From the NCBI GenBank assembly GCA_023078685.1, contig JALGAS010000002.1:2294001-2358000 (forward strand): a stretch of DNA of 64,000 nucleotides, read 5' to 3'. Origin of the DNA: Neopestalotiopsis rosae. Lineage: Eukaryota; Ascomycota; Sordariomycetes; Amphisphaeriales; Sporocadaceae. Made by a program: the position numbers and the translations under genes. This document shows positions 12,388 through 21,800 of this stretch, piece by piece. Each line of letters starts with the position of its first letter. Positions within the stretch are counted from its first letter, which is position 1. The notes under the pieces are model-generated. The model did no database searches, was not told the origin of the DNA, and saw nothing but the letters and a program-made list of their open reading frames with translations.

Positions 12388-13073
12388 GAACTGGAACCGA
12401 CGAAAATGATATCAGAATGGCCCTGGCTTTGCACGTCTAGACTATAGAGCCTTGCCTCGGGAACCTTGATTCTGGGATTCTGCCGGTCACCAGGACTCGA
12501 GACATGCTGAGCCGTGGACAGCAGTTCTGTATGCTCTGTATGCTCTGGCGGGCGGGACGCAATATCTTATATGCGAAATGAGATGAAGCGCTCTACGTGG
12601 AATGTTTTTAAGTGTTCAGCGACGCATGGATTGAGGCCATGGATTTGATAATTTCAAGAGAGGGTCGGGCATAAAAGCTCAGGACTGCCGGCGCATTATG
12701 GTATGCATATGAGACTAATGATCCGGCGCTGCATTACATGGTAATCCAGGCGTTCACAAGCGGGAGAAAAGACCTATAGAGCGATGAATGATGAACTGTA
12801 TTTACGAAAGTAACATGCTGCCCATGGGATGGTGATTGCATGCATGACATGAGAGTCGCACGACTCGACTGGCGGCGTACCCAAGGATGTGCAAAGATGT
12901 CTCTTAATGATGTGCTGGTTATAATGTGCTTGTAATAATATGCTCTGAACTTCATAAAATCTTGAAATATGTCCCCGCACGCATATCCTTCTCCCAAGAA
13001 AAACGCCAGAAAACGCCATGTTATGAAGTGATCATGATCGATTGTAATTTGACTTGATTCGCATTTTGGTTCT
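12388..13073. other. Spacer between convergent genes
   Basis: It holds the 3' ends of the FWD-1-like gene (+) and vps60 (-). The vps60 reading frame extends past its stop only as noise. It contains a short direct repeat, tgtatgctctg, near 12530-12550. No gene or RNA was seen. Confidence 0.4.
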
Positions 13074-13712
13074 TTACCTGGCTGCCTCCTGGACCTTGCC
13101 ATGCTCGACGGGCTCGTCCACAAAGTCGGGCACCTCGTCCTTGAGAAAGTCGGGGACCTCGCCGGCACCGACGCTGTTCTGGGCCTCGTACTCCATCTCG
13201 GCGCCGAGCATCTCGAGCTCGGCGTCGAGTTCCTCCTCGTCGACGTCGTCGGGCAGGTCGTAGGCGCGGGAGAGGGACTCCTGGATCTCGTTGCCGACGT
13301 CCATGAGGTCGGCCATCTCGTCCTGGAGGCGCTCGATCTTGTCAATGTCGACCTTGCCGTACTGCTTCTTGAGCTCCTTGCTCGTCGTCTTCATGGCGTC
13401 GACCGTGGCCATGACGCCCTTGAGGTTGTCCTGCATCATCTGGGCCTGCTCCATGTTCCAGACCTGCTGCTGCTGCTGCTCGCGCTGCTGCTCGTACTTG
13501 CGCCGCTGCGTCAGCAGGTCGCGCGCGCGCTTCTTGGCGAACGCCTTGCCCGAGGGAGGCATCCGGTTCATCTTGCCCGTCAGCTCCCGCAGCTCCGTGT
13601 TGATGCGCGCAATCTGCACGTCTAGCTTGGCGATGCCCCCGTCAATGTTGGAGATGGCGCTGTTGAGCGTCGGCTTGGGTGCCTTGGACCCGCTGCCGAA
13701 TAGTCGATTCAT
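13074..13712 (-). CDS. vps60: ESCRT-III-associated Vps60/CHMP5
   Basis: Single exon, 212 residues, close to the usual length of about 220. It is a small, helical, charged protein with the canonical start MNRLFGSGSK. A basic N-terminal half (KMNRMPPSGKAFAKKRARDL) and a Gln-rich helix (QREQQQQQVWNMEQAQMMQD) are followed by an acidic C-terminal half (YDLPDDVDEEELDAELEMLG). This polarity, a basic membrane-binding helical hairpin followed by an acidic tail, is the Snf7-family design. MNRLFG and NMEQAQMMQD point to Vps60/CHMP5 rather than Snf7 or Vps20. Family knowledge: Vps60 acts late in multivesicular body sorting and stimulates Vps4 through Vta1 (LIP5). It is convergent with the upstream + strand gene. 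Strong codon bias (GC third positions) fits a well-expressed gene. Confidence 0.95.
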   Translation of the reverse strand: MNRLFGSGSKAPKPTLNSAISNIDGGIAKLDVQIARINTELRELTGKMNRMPPSGKAFAKKRARDLLTQRRKYEQQREQQQQQVWNMEQAQMMQDNLKGVMATVDAMKTTSKELKKQYGKVDIDKIERLQDEMADLMDVGNEIQESLSRAYDLPDDVDEEELDAELEMLGAEMEYEAQNSVGAGEVPDFLKDEVPDFVDEPVEHGKVQEAAR

Positions 13713-14673
13713 TTTGGTATATTGATGTATGTGTGTGTGTTGTTTCGGTTTGTTTCCTTGTCCACCGCCTTGCTGCTTCTCCCTCTCTTGGGGGTCGCCT
13801 ACGTTGAAAGCGTCAAGGTCGGTCTGTATCGACGGTCGGGGTTTCGTCAGGCAGCGAAAGAGATGGGGCTGTTCAAAGTTGATGTCTCGCTCAGAACGAT
13901 CGACTGTGGCCGAATATCGTCTAGTTATAACAAAGAATAATCAGTAGCAGTGTTGGTTCGCCGGGTTTCGATTATCATGGGTGCCTGTTGTTGTAAGGGT
14001 CGTCGCAAGCTTGCGTATATGCGGCGGCATGTGTTTAGGTGGGATGTCCCGCGTTGGGTCGATGACGTTGGCGGGGCGAGCCGATACCCCTGAAACCCTG
14101 ATTGGAGAATACTGTTTGTAGTTATGCAGTGTAGCGTCATATCGAAGTATGATCATTATTTGGACTTGATCAGTGACTTGAAGGTAGCGGTTTCACAAAA
14201 AATGAATTCATGTCATGTAGTAGAGCAGTTCATGTTCCTCTATTTACTCGGTTTGCATGTATAGCCCAAGGTACTTTCTAATGGATTGCGTGCGTGTCAA
14301 AAAGCCTCCAATTCACCGCTTGCTATCATGGTTGATCCATGGTGGACAAGTAACAACGGGAGCACTACCAAAAAAAAAAAAATGATATATGTGCGTTGGT
14401 TGAGATTGAGTACCTAACAAGATTTCATGATACCATATCGAATGCTACTCTATTGGGAAAAGATCAATTTACTTTCTTGCCACATTATTGCTTCCCCGCG
14501 AAAATTATGCACATTCTTACTAGGAAATCCATTTGCCTTATTATCAACTATGACTTACACCTTGGAGACATAAATATGCTGCTTTTAACCTGAAAAGAAC
14601 GTATAGTAAACCGCAACCAACATCCTCCATGACTGAATTGCCTAGTACAGTGACAGCCTCAATATCCTGCGTC
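13713..14673. promoter_or_regulatory. Divergent promoter region, vps60 / F-box gene 1
   Basis: The spacer separates the vps60 start (-) from the first F-box gene (+). It contains a TG run close to the vps60 ATG (gtatgtgtgtgtgttg) and an A13-type homopolymer near 14370. No gene was seen. Confidence 0.4.
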
Positions 14674-15477
14674 ATGTCAGCCGAACCGATTTCCCGTTCC
14701 CCCGCCACACGTGTTCAAGGTGCCACTGAATTGCTTGTCGCCATACTCGAGCAGCTCGACATACAAACTCTCCTTGTCTCGGCGCACAGAGTCAGTCGCT
14801 CCTGGCACTGCATCATTGACAACACGTCCAGCCTGCAGAAGAAGCTCTTCTTACTGCCAGACGAGACTGCACCAATTGGCACTGTCAACTCGCTGCTTCT
14901 ACACACCTTTCCATTCTGTTTTCCCTTGGAGGAATTGCGTTGGCCATATGTTATGGGGCCGTCTCGTTCTATTGTTAAGCATGCATCCCTTGATCCTCCA
15001 ATTCCTAGATGGAGTCGCATTAGCAACGCAGAGCGGGATGCGATAGAGAAGAACAGCCAAGCCTTGCAAAGCCGTGATGCATCGTGGAAAAAGATGTACA
15101 CTCATCAGCCTCCCCTCCGCGGGGTTTTTAGACTGTTTTTTAGACTGGTTATAGATCCAGAAGAGACTGGAGACATGCCATCCTTTTACGGAGAAGACAT
15201 CATCAGAATGCCAATCCTGGTCAAGTACATGTTCTCCCCAGACGATGTGAGAGACGAGCGCGGAGTGATCGAGGACAAATCTCTAGCTGTGTGTGTTTCG
15301 CTCGCACCAACGGACAACGAATACCTGCGCCAACTCCCACTTTTCGATCAATGGGAGGACAGAGAACTGCCCCCTGCTGTGGTCATTGTTGAAGAGCTCT
15401 GGCGGAACAACGGTGAGCCTCGTTGCTGCAATTTCGCGGCAGTGGCTGATGTGCTGTCCGCGGCCATTGCGGAGTGA
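14674..15477 (+). CDS. F-box protein, first of a tandem pair
   Basis: Intronless, 267 residues from the ATG at 14674. Another ATG at 14629 would add 15 residues. I prefer 14674 because its product begins MSAEPISRSPATRVQGATEL, matching the downstream paralogue's MSADPGVLSAGARVGHILEL. The F-box-like segment follows directly (LLVAILEQLDIQTLLVSAHR, with W of SRSW). The rest shares anchors with the paralogue: a KKLFLLPDE block, the run of Cys/Phe (TFPFCFP), DASWKKMYTHQPPL and RMPILVKYMFSPD. It probably serves as an SCF adaptor whose C-terminal part binds an unknown target. Only the F-box and the paralogy are supported; the target is unknown. Such F-box families expand freely in filamentous ascomycetes (family knowledge). 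Confidence 0.8.
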   Translation: MSAEPISRSPATRVQGATELLVAILEQLDIQTLLVSAHRVSRSWHCIIDNTSSLQKKLFLLPDETAPIGTVNSLLLHTFPFCFPLEELRWPYVMGPSRSIVKHASLDPPIPRWSRISNAERDAIEKNSQALQSRDASWKKMYTHQPPLRGVFRLFFRLVIDPEETGDMPSFYGEDIIRMPILVKYMFSPDDVRDERGVIEDKSLAVCVSLAPTDNEYLRQLPLFDQWEDRELPPAVVIVEELWRNNGEPRCCNFAAVADVLSAAIAE

Positions 15478-15922
15478 CAAGGGTCACCACAGAAAGTTGT
15501 GTATGTATCCATGTACACAAATATGGATGGTAGGGGTGGTGAACATTTGTGCGTTAATCACACGATGCCATGGCATACTTTTGGAAGTTAGAGAATCACG
15601 AGGAGGTTGTATCATGTAGTCAAGTTTGTTCAGACCAAACGTTGGCGTTCAGAAGAGGCAAGTGAATATTTCACAGCGATAACTGTAACCAATTCACTCA
15701 CTGCCTTATTCACCGACGTTGCCTTTGTACAATGATTAAAACGCCTAGTTGTTCAATCATTCTCATCTAGATTCAAGTTATGGTATAAAAACGTTGATAT
15801 GGACACAATAGAAGGCCCAGCTTGGACCTCTAGAAACCCAGAGGCAACCACAACCACAACCAGCCTACATCGTTCAACCATCTTGGTCACAAAGTTCCAG
15901 AACCATCTTACGAGTCTCAATC
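15478..15922. other. Spacer between the tandem F-box genes
   Basis: It contains the 3' end of the first gene and the promoter of the second, with a short ggtataaaa box at about 15782-15790 that could act as a TATA element. No gene was seen. Confidence 0.35.
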
Positions 15923-16972
15923 ATGTCGGCAGACCCAGGGGTCTTGTCCGCCGGGGCCCGCGTGGGGCACATCTTGGAGCTCCTGGAAGCCATACTTCTC
16001 GACGTCGACATGCGTACGCTCCTAGTCTCTGCGCAGAGGGTCAACAAACGCTGGTGGAACGTCATTGGCAATCCCAAGTTTCAGAAACGACTCTTCTTCA
16101 TTCCAGACCACGATGCTACCGGTAGCACCGCCAATCCGTTGCTAGTCGAGTACTTTAGATTCTGTTTCCCCAACTATTCGTTGGAGGACAATGCCAATTG
16201 GCGGGGATCGACTGTGTATAAGGATCGCAACCCGCCCGAACTCGAAAAATTCAAGACATTGCGTGGCCGGAATATAGAGTCGAAAGAATGGTTCGCAATC
16301 AAGGAGAAAGCAGAAGCTTTCGGCCGAGAGGACGCATCGTGGAGGCAAATGCTTACACACCAGCCGCCCATGGCGGGAGTCCACCAGCACTTCCATTCCT
16401 ACGTGAATCCGCGCTATCGATGTCACGAGGGGTATGGCGTATACCGCTACCCAGTTTCGTATCAAGAACAACACGTTGGCAAGTTCGTCCGGATGTCGAC
16501 GCTGGTGGAATACTTTTTCAGGTCCGATAAGGCTGTAGACAGCCGTCAGCTGCAAGAGTTTCCCCCAGGGTTCAAGAGCGCTATCTGTGTAAGACACATA
16601 AACCCTAGCAACGTCTTCTGGTGGTGGAGAATGCACAATTTCAGACCACCGCACGGTCAAGTACATTTCGCATATTATGCCATCTTAGAGTCCAGCGATG
16701 CTCCCTGTTCTCAATTTGAGAGCATTGGGAAGATTCTGCTACCTCGTAGATCTCTGGTAGCGAGCTGCGTCTGGTATTTGAAGTCGAAGTTGGAGCGATC
16801 ATTACAGCTGATAGCAGATTTCTTGAATTTCGAGCAAGAAGTAAGACCTTCGTTTAACGGGAGCCCAAGGAGAAGGCTATACATATACTTCCAGAACACA
16901 GACGTGGAACGACTCTTGAGAAAACTGCGCAATCCTTTACGTCGACAGCCAGAGGCGGGAATCGAAGCTTGA
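15923..16972 (+). CDS. F-box protein, second of a tandem pair
   Basis: Intronless, 349 residues, in the same orientation as its paralogue, about 445 bp downstream. The N-terminal F-box (LELLEAILLDVDMRTLLVSA, then QRVNKRWWNVI) is followed by the family body: KRLFFIPDHD, YFRFCFPNYS, DASWRQMLTHQPPMAGVHQH and RMSTLVEYFFRSD. Compared with the first copy it carries extra sequence in the middle and about 100 further C-terminal residues (ending near residue 349 with RNPLRRQPEAGIEA). Either the first copy is shortened or this one has gained a tail. Identity between the copies is patchy, so the duplication is old or the genes diverge fast. The substrate is unknown. Confidence 0.82.
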   Translation: MSADPGVLSAGARVGHILELLEAILLDVDMRTLLVSAQRVNKRWWNVIGNPKFQKRLFFIPDHDATGSTANPLLVEYFRFCFPNYSLEDNANWRGSTVYKDRNPPELEKFKTLRGRNIESKEWFAIKEKAEAFGREDASWRQMLTHQPPMAGVHQHFHSYVNPRYRCHEGYGVYRYPVSYQEQHVGKFVRMSTLVEYFFRSDKAVDSRQLQEFPPGFKSAICVRHINPSNVFWWWRMHNFRPPHGQVHFAYYAILESSDAPCSQFESIGKILLPRRSLVASCVWYLKSKLERSLQLIADFLNFEQEVRPSFNGSPRRRLYIYFQNTDVERLLRKLRNPLRRQPEAGIEA

Positions 16973-17200
16973 ACATGAGAAGGGTGGGGGACTCTAGTAA
17001 ACTGCAGTCATATAGAAGGGGTCACAAATAAAGTTAAGCGGTATGTGAGAGAGCTCGAAGGGTATCGAGCGTTCGATATGCGCTAGTCAATATATCATTC
17101 GTCAAGTCAGCCAGGGGAAACGCAATTGTACATGGGTATATATCTCTTCAGGTTCCATGGGCAGTTTTTGGATTCTAACATCAAGCCGAAGTTTCGACAC

Positions 17201-18074
17201 TTAGTCCTCAGAGGCCAACAAGGGCCTTCTTTCCGCTTCGGTGGGAGGTTTGGGATCCTCGCCTACTCGGAATCTACATAGTTATTAGCCAGAAATTCGC
17301 CATAATCTCAATGATGAACAACTTACTTTGTGTAGCCAATGAAGGAAAGCAACCAGAAACAGCCCAGGTAAGTCAAAGTCCACTCTAGGAACCCAGCGAT
17401 TCTAAAGCGTCCCGTGTACATGAACACAACGAATGTGATGCCAATACCCATCTGGCAGACGACCAAAAATGTGTTGAAAAGGCACCTGCCCGTGTTAGCG
17501 AGGACTGAAAATCAACTGGGGCTAACGACACTTACCACTTTCTCAGCCCAGCCCACCGGGGCGGACCCCAGATCTGATCCCACCAAACGGCCGTCGTGAG
17601 CACGGCACTGAGACCCAACCCGGCAAACGTGCCCATGAGCAAATACCGATGCCGAACATGCGCATCCACGGTATCATAGACGCTGAGAAAGAACAAGTTA
17701 AACGCCGCCGCCAACCCGGCAACAAGTGCCGCAAAGCTGATAAACTGCCGCCAGGGCGCATCCGAGACCATGCCATAAAACTCGGGGCTGTAGCGCACGT
17801 GGTGCACGGCAAAGACGGTGCCCGCAAACGCCACGCCGACAATGGTGCAGCCCGTTACGAACACGGGCTTGAACGTAAAGGCGGCAATGTCGCTGATGAA
17901 GGGCACGTCCGGGTTCACCTGCCCCGGGTACCGCGGCTGCCCGATGGCGAACCAGCGGACCAGCAGGATGCTGAGCGTCACGAACCACACGCCGCCCGCC
18001 ACGAGTGGGAACAGCCAGAGGTGGTGGGAGGCGCGCGTGTCCTTGAAGACGTGCGGCCAGGTGATGCGGGACAT
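17201..18074 (-). CDS. Sfk1/Frag1/DRAM-family integral membrane protein
   Basis: Three exons (18074-17536, 17485-17327, 17273-17201) join to 256 residues. Introns are 50 and 53 bp, with gtaagt donors and cag/tag acceptors. The protein opens MSRITWPHVFKD, then has about six hydrophobic spans: LFPLVAGGVWFVTLSILLV, the segment around PVFVTGCTIVGVAFAGTVFA, FISFAALVAGLAAAFNLFFL, YLLMGTFAGLGLSAVLTTA, and two more in exon 2 (TFLVVCQMGIGITFVVFMYT; TLTYLGCFWLLSFIGYT). It ends in a short charged cytosolic tail (KFRVGEDPKPPTEAERRPLL). Family knowledge: yeast Sfk1 helps regulate plasma-membrane phosphoinositide signalling and lipid asymmetry. The family call is from overall topology and remembered motifs, hence not certain. 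Confidence 0.8.
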
Positions 18075-18923
18075 TTTCTCTCTCCGGTTTCTGCTTTGAT
18101 GTGTGCGTTATATATGGCTTCTGACGTTGTGGTTATTGTAATACTGTTGATTGGGCGACTATAATGAGGAAATCGACTATTTGAGTTTCACAATACATGG
18201 AGGTTACAATAAAAGCGGTTGCTAGACAAAAAGAGGCGCTCCCTAGTGTCTGTCCGTCATGCATGTATGTTTATGGCTCGTCTCGGAGTCGGGAGGGTAT
18301 TTAATTGCCCTCTATCGTTCAGTTCAGGCTGCAATTGAACGCGAGCATGTGAGTCTTGGGTGCGTCATCTAGCAGTTGGGTGGAGTGGGCCGATGCATTT
18401 CACCATTCCATAAACAAATAAGAGATGGCTGGAATTTCGGCCACTTCTATGTCCGTTTAGTTGATCCTGATTGATCGAGCGGCTATCCGCTGGTTGCGTA
18501 TTGCTGTAAGTGCACTGAAGCTATTGGCCCGGACTGTCTGGTCCGGGGCCAAGTCTTGCCTGTCCCAAATATTGATTCGGGTTTCTATGCCTCGGAATAC
18601 AGAGTTAATGTTGAAATTTTCTTTTTCTTTTGATAAAATATCATGCTATGTACAATCCCGACGCTGGAGTACTTTCTATGCTTTTGTAATAATGATTCGT
18701 AATGTATGACATGATCGTACGCCCGTCTTTATGTTTGTCGTGGCCAAAACATAAGCCGTGGCGATCGCCTTTCCAACTCGGCGCATTGTTCCTACTGACT
18801 GCCGTACAGCACTCTGTGACCATATTGTATACCCGATCCACCATTCTGATTCGGTGAGAAGTACTGATATGCTTTTATACCACCAACGCCCGCAGTGTTT
18901 CACGCCCCATTGATATCTCCCAC
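18075..18923. other. Spacer upstream of the Sfk1-like gene
   Basis: It holds the promoter of the Sfk1-like gene and the 3' end of the next minus-strand gene. Only short frames were seen, and the 18600-18720 stretch is AT-rich. No gene was seen. Confidence 0.4.
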
Positions 18924-19631
18924 TTAGTACCTGCGCGCCCGTCTTCCCATGGACGGCCGCCCGACGCTCAACAACTCGCTCAGAATCATCCAAAACCACA
19001 TGGACTTGATGTGCTCCCAAGCCCACCGCTTGTACGACCGGGGCGTCGCGTGCCAGCCCACGAGCCACAGGCCGGCAATGACGCCGAGCACCACGCTGCG
19101 CCGCAGCATTTCGCTGGGGCCAAACTCGGCCAGGCCCAGCAGCACGGCCTCGCACACGGCATAGGGCCAGTAGTGCGACGTCTGCCAGATGAATGCCGTC
19201 GTGGTCGTGACACCGCCGGAAGAGTCGCGGTCGATTCGGCCGTTGACGATCCGGGGGCCCGAACTACCTCCGGTGGGGACCGTGATGGCGAGCGCGTGAC
19301 CGAGCCCGGCGATGCGCCACTGGAAGTAGCATGCGCACAGCAGCACAATGCCGGCGCAGAGGCTGTCGACGAAGAACGCGCCGTTGAAGCCGTTGAGGAA
19401 CCAGCTCACTGGATGAAAGGGTATCGCGGCGCTGTACAACAGTATGGCGAGGCCCACGGCCGAGGCCTTGCGCAGCGTCTTGTCGAACTCGCTGGGCGGG
19501 CCGTGGTAGGTGGTGTATGGGCTCGCTTTGGGAGGGGGCGGAGGGGGTGGCGGCGGAGAGTTGAAGTTCTCTTGAGACTTTGTAGACTCGGGGCCGTTGA
19601 ATGCGGCGTCGACAAAGTCTACGCGCGCCAT
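18924..19631 (-). CDS. Multi-span membrane protein of unknown function
   Basis: Single exon, 235 residues from the ATG at 19631 (MARVDFVDAAFNGPESTKSQ). The frame stays open upstream to 19733, but that part reads like a 5' leader. The soluble N-terminus carries a run of nine prolines at about residues 25-33. It is followed by about five hydrophobic segments: ASAVGLAILLYSAAIPFHPV, GAFFVDSLCAGIVLLCACYF, GLGHALAITVP, YAVCEAVLLGLAEFG and SVVLGVIAGLWLVGW. A conserved-looking tail follows (WAWEHIKSMWFWMILSELLS), ending in a basic cluster (GRRARRY). I do not recognise the family. Biased codon use and coherent membrane topology support a real gene. It sits between the Sfk1-like and PTH11-like genes, all transcribed in the same direction. 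Confidence 0.7.
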   Translation of the reverse strand: MARVDFVDAAFNGPESTKSQENFNSPPPPPPPPPKASPYTTYHGPPSEFDKTLRKASAVGLAILLYSAAIPFHPVSWFLNGFNGAFFVDSLCAGIVLLCACYFQWRIAGLGHALAITVPTGGSSGPRIVNGRIDRDSSGGVTTTTAFIWQTSHYWPYAVCEAVLLGLAEFGPSEMLRRSVVLGVIAGLWLVGWHATPRSYKRWAWEHIKSMWFWMILSELLSVGRPSMGRRARRY

Positions 19632-20325
19632 CTTTTGATAGATGATTATTCGGCTTAAAGTGAGTGAAATAGAGTGTAGAGTGTAGAGCAGTAAGCAATG
19701 CACGCAACTACTATGATTGTTTTCAATGGACAAATTCCCAATAAAGAAAAAGGGTAAATGAGGCAGAAACTGACATGACTGGCCTCATGGTATTTATTAT
19801 TGCTTGCATGATACGTCCTTTCCCGAGTATGATATGATGTCTACTTAGAGGTCCACAGCTGCTGCCTTACGGGTGACTATTGTGTAGTACAGGCTGCGCT
19901 GTCTAAAAGGCCATGTATTTCCGTCGCTATTCCGGGTTCTGGATCCTTAGCCTGGGCCGGCGCAGGCTGCCATAGTGGCTCCCCAGGGTTCAAATTAACC
20001 TTAGATGGGATAAGCCTCGACAATTTTTCTTCAGTCCTGCAATGGCCTCATTTCAAATTTCAGATTCGCCTGAACTTCGTTTGATTCAGGACGGCTCAGC
20101 TGGGCTATGGTTTTGTCCTCATCATGTTGGACAATTCCTGAAGGAGTCGCCAAGACCTCGCTTGTCATACTTGGCCCCGAGTCGGTGCGGCTGAGCTGAC
20201 TCGAGGCTGCCCTGGATTTATATATGCTGCACTGCCAATGGCTACACAAATACAAAAGGACGTCTTCTAGATGATGATGAAGGAATTCCATGCATGTATG
20301 TTCGTGTTTCGCTTTATAAAAAATT
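19632..20325. other. Spacer, promoter of the unknown membrane protein
   Basis: Only one short minus-strand frame (20031-20291), without family resemblance. No RNA or repeat was recognised. Confidence 0.35.
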
Positions 20326-21800
20326 TCAATACATACTCCTTGTCGACTGTTTCCTCCCCACCGTTTTAGATGGCAGCTCAGTCGACACCTCTACATTGCG
20401 CGTCTTGTCTCGCAACGGATCGACCTGCTCAATCACATAGTCGTCCATGTAATGCATGTCCTTCTTTGTCAGGTTATGTTGACTCGACATGCTCAGCGTG
20501 CGACTGTGACTATCCTGCAGCTCAATCTCGTCGTCGCCCTCTTCGGAGAAGCGGCGCTCCCTCGTGATCTTGATCTCCTGCGTCACGAAAATCTGATCCA
20601 TTCGTGCTGTCAGGGCTGGCCAAAACACCGGAACGCAAGCGCATATGCTTGCTGCATTGACTTCCATCATGCCCAGCACAATCACGGGGACTCCGTACCA
20701 TGTCGGGTCGAAAGTCGGGTCGGTCGCTGCCTTGTGTTCGATACAAGCAGCCAAACGCCAAATAGAGACACCGCTAACCCTGTTCCTTAGGTTAGTCAGA
20801 TTCGACAGTTTAAGGACGCAAGTTATTGCCCTTACAGTGTTCCAGCACAGAAAAGCATCAAGAGTCTCCTCCTCGTCGGGCCCGTCGTCGTGCTGCGAAA
20901 GTATAACGGCGTCGGGATCGCCAGCACACAAAAGTCCAAGACCATGTTGCTGACAGCATGGCTCAGGTATGCTCCGTAGAATTGGGCCGCGTGGAGTGAT
21001 GCAAACGCCCAACAATGTCCACCAGTCGAGGTCCAGGTCCAGTAGACGTAGATGGGTTTGCAGGGAAACCAGGTCAAGATGCTATACGCGGCGCCCCATA
21101 GGCAAGTAATGACCAGAACAACGATGCAGATGATGCGCAGGCAGCCACTCTTGAATATCCTCAGGTACTGGAAAAGAAGTGATGCCTTGACCAGCGCGGT
21201 CGACATGGCATATGATGCGTTGGAGACATAAAAAGACTGCAAAGACACAAGCATCATGTTAGCATGGAGTACAACATGCCGGGACAATATTGCTTACCTT
21301 GAGAAATGCGACCAGATTATCCTCTTTCAAGGCTAGAAGATGCTGACCCAGGCCATATTCGGCAGCTATGTTGTGTTAGTAAGTGCGATTTGTATATATA
21401 TCGCGCGTGCGGAAGCCATACCTAGACAAATACCTATGGCATTGGCAGTTCCTGATATCTGTACCAAACTTGTTAGTTGATGGCCAGATATTGCCTAAAG
21501 AGGCTCGATGTATAGTACGGCAAGAGACGTACTAAGAAAAGCAGCACGAGTAGATCATCCCATCCTGGAGCTTTGATAATCCTGAATCTCGTGTAGAGCC
21601 TGGACACAACACATATCCACGACAACAACTACATTCTGTAATTAGATACTCTATTCGGGCAGTTGACGGTGAAAGTCGAGGCTCACAAGAAAAGAAACAC
21701 ATAGACCAACGATGAGCTCTTTGTTATTCCATGTTGGCGTTGGTTCGGCCGAGTTGTCATACCCACCCAGAATGGAGAGAAGAACGTCCTTGTCCGCCAT
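20326..21800 (-). CDS. PTH11-like rhodopsin-domain membrane protein
   Basis: Six exons (21800-21687, 21628-21533, 21458-21422, 21365-21298, 21236-20836, 20785-20326) join to 391 residues. All introns are short, several with clear branch sites (aactaac, actaac). Family landmarks run in order: start MADKDVLLSILGGYDNSAEP; TM with VVSRLYTRFRIIKAPGWDDL; EYGLGQHLLAL after TM3; YAMSTALVKASLLFQYLRIF; a Cys in the extracellular loop (WFPCKPIYVYW); WAFASLHAAQF; and FWPALTARMDQ. The hydrophilic tail of about 90 residues is rich in Ser and acidic residues. Family knowledge: such proteins are seven-TM candidate GPCRs, some of which act in surface sensing and pathogenicity. No CFEM domain is present. The ligand is unknown. 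Confidence 0.85.
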
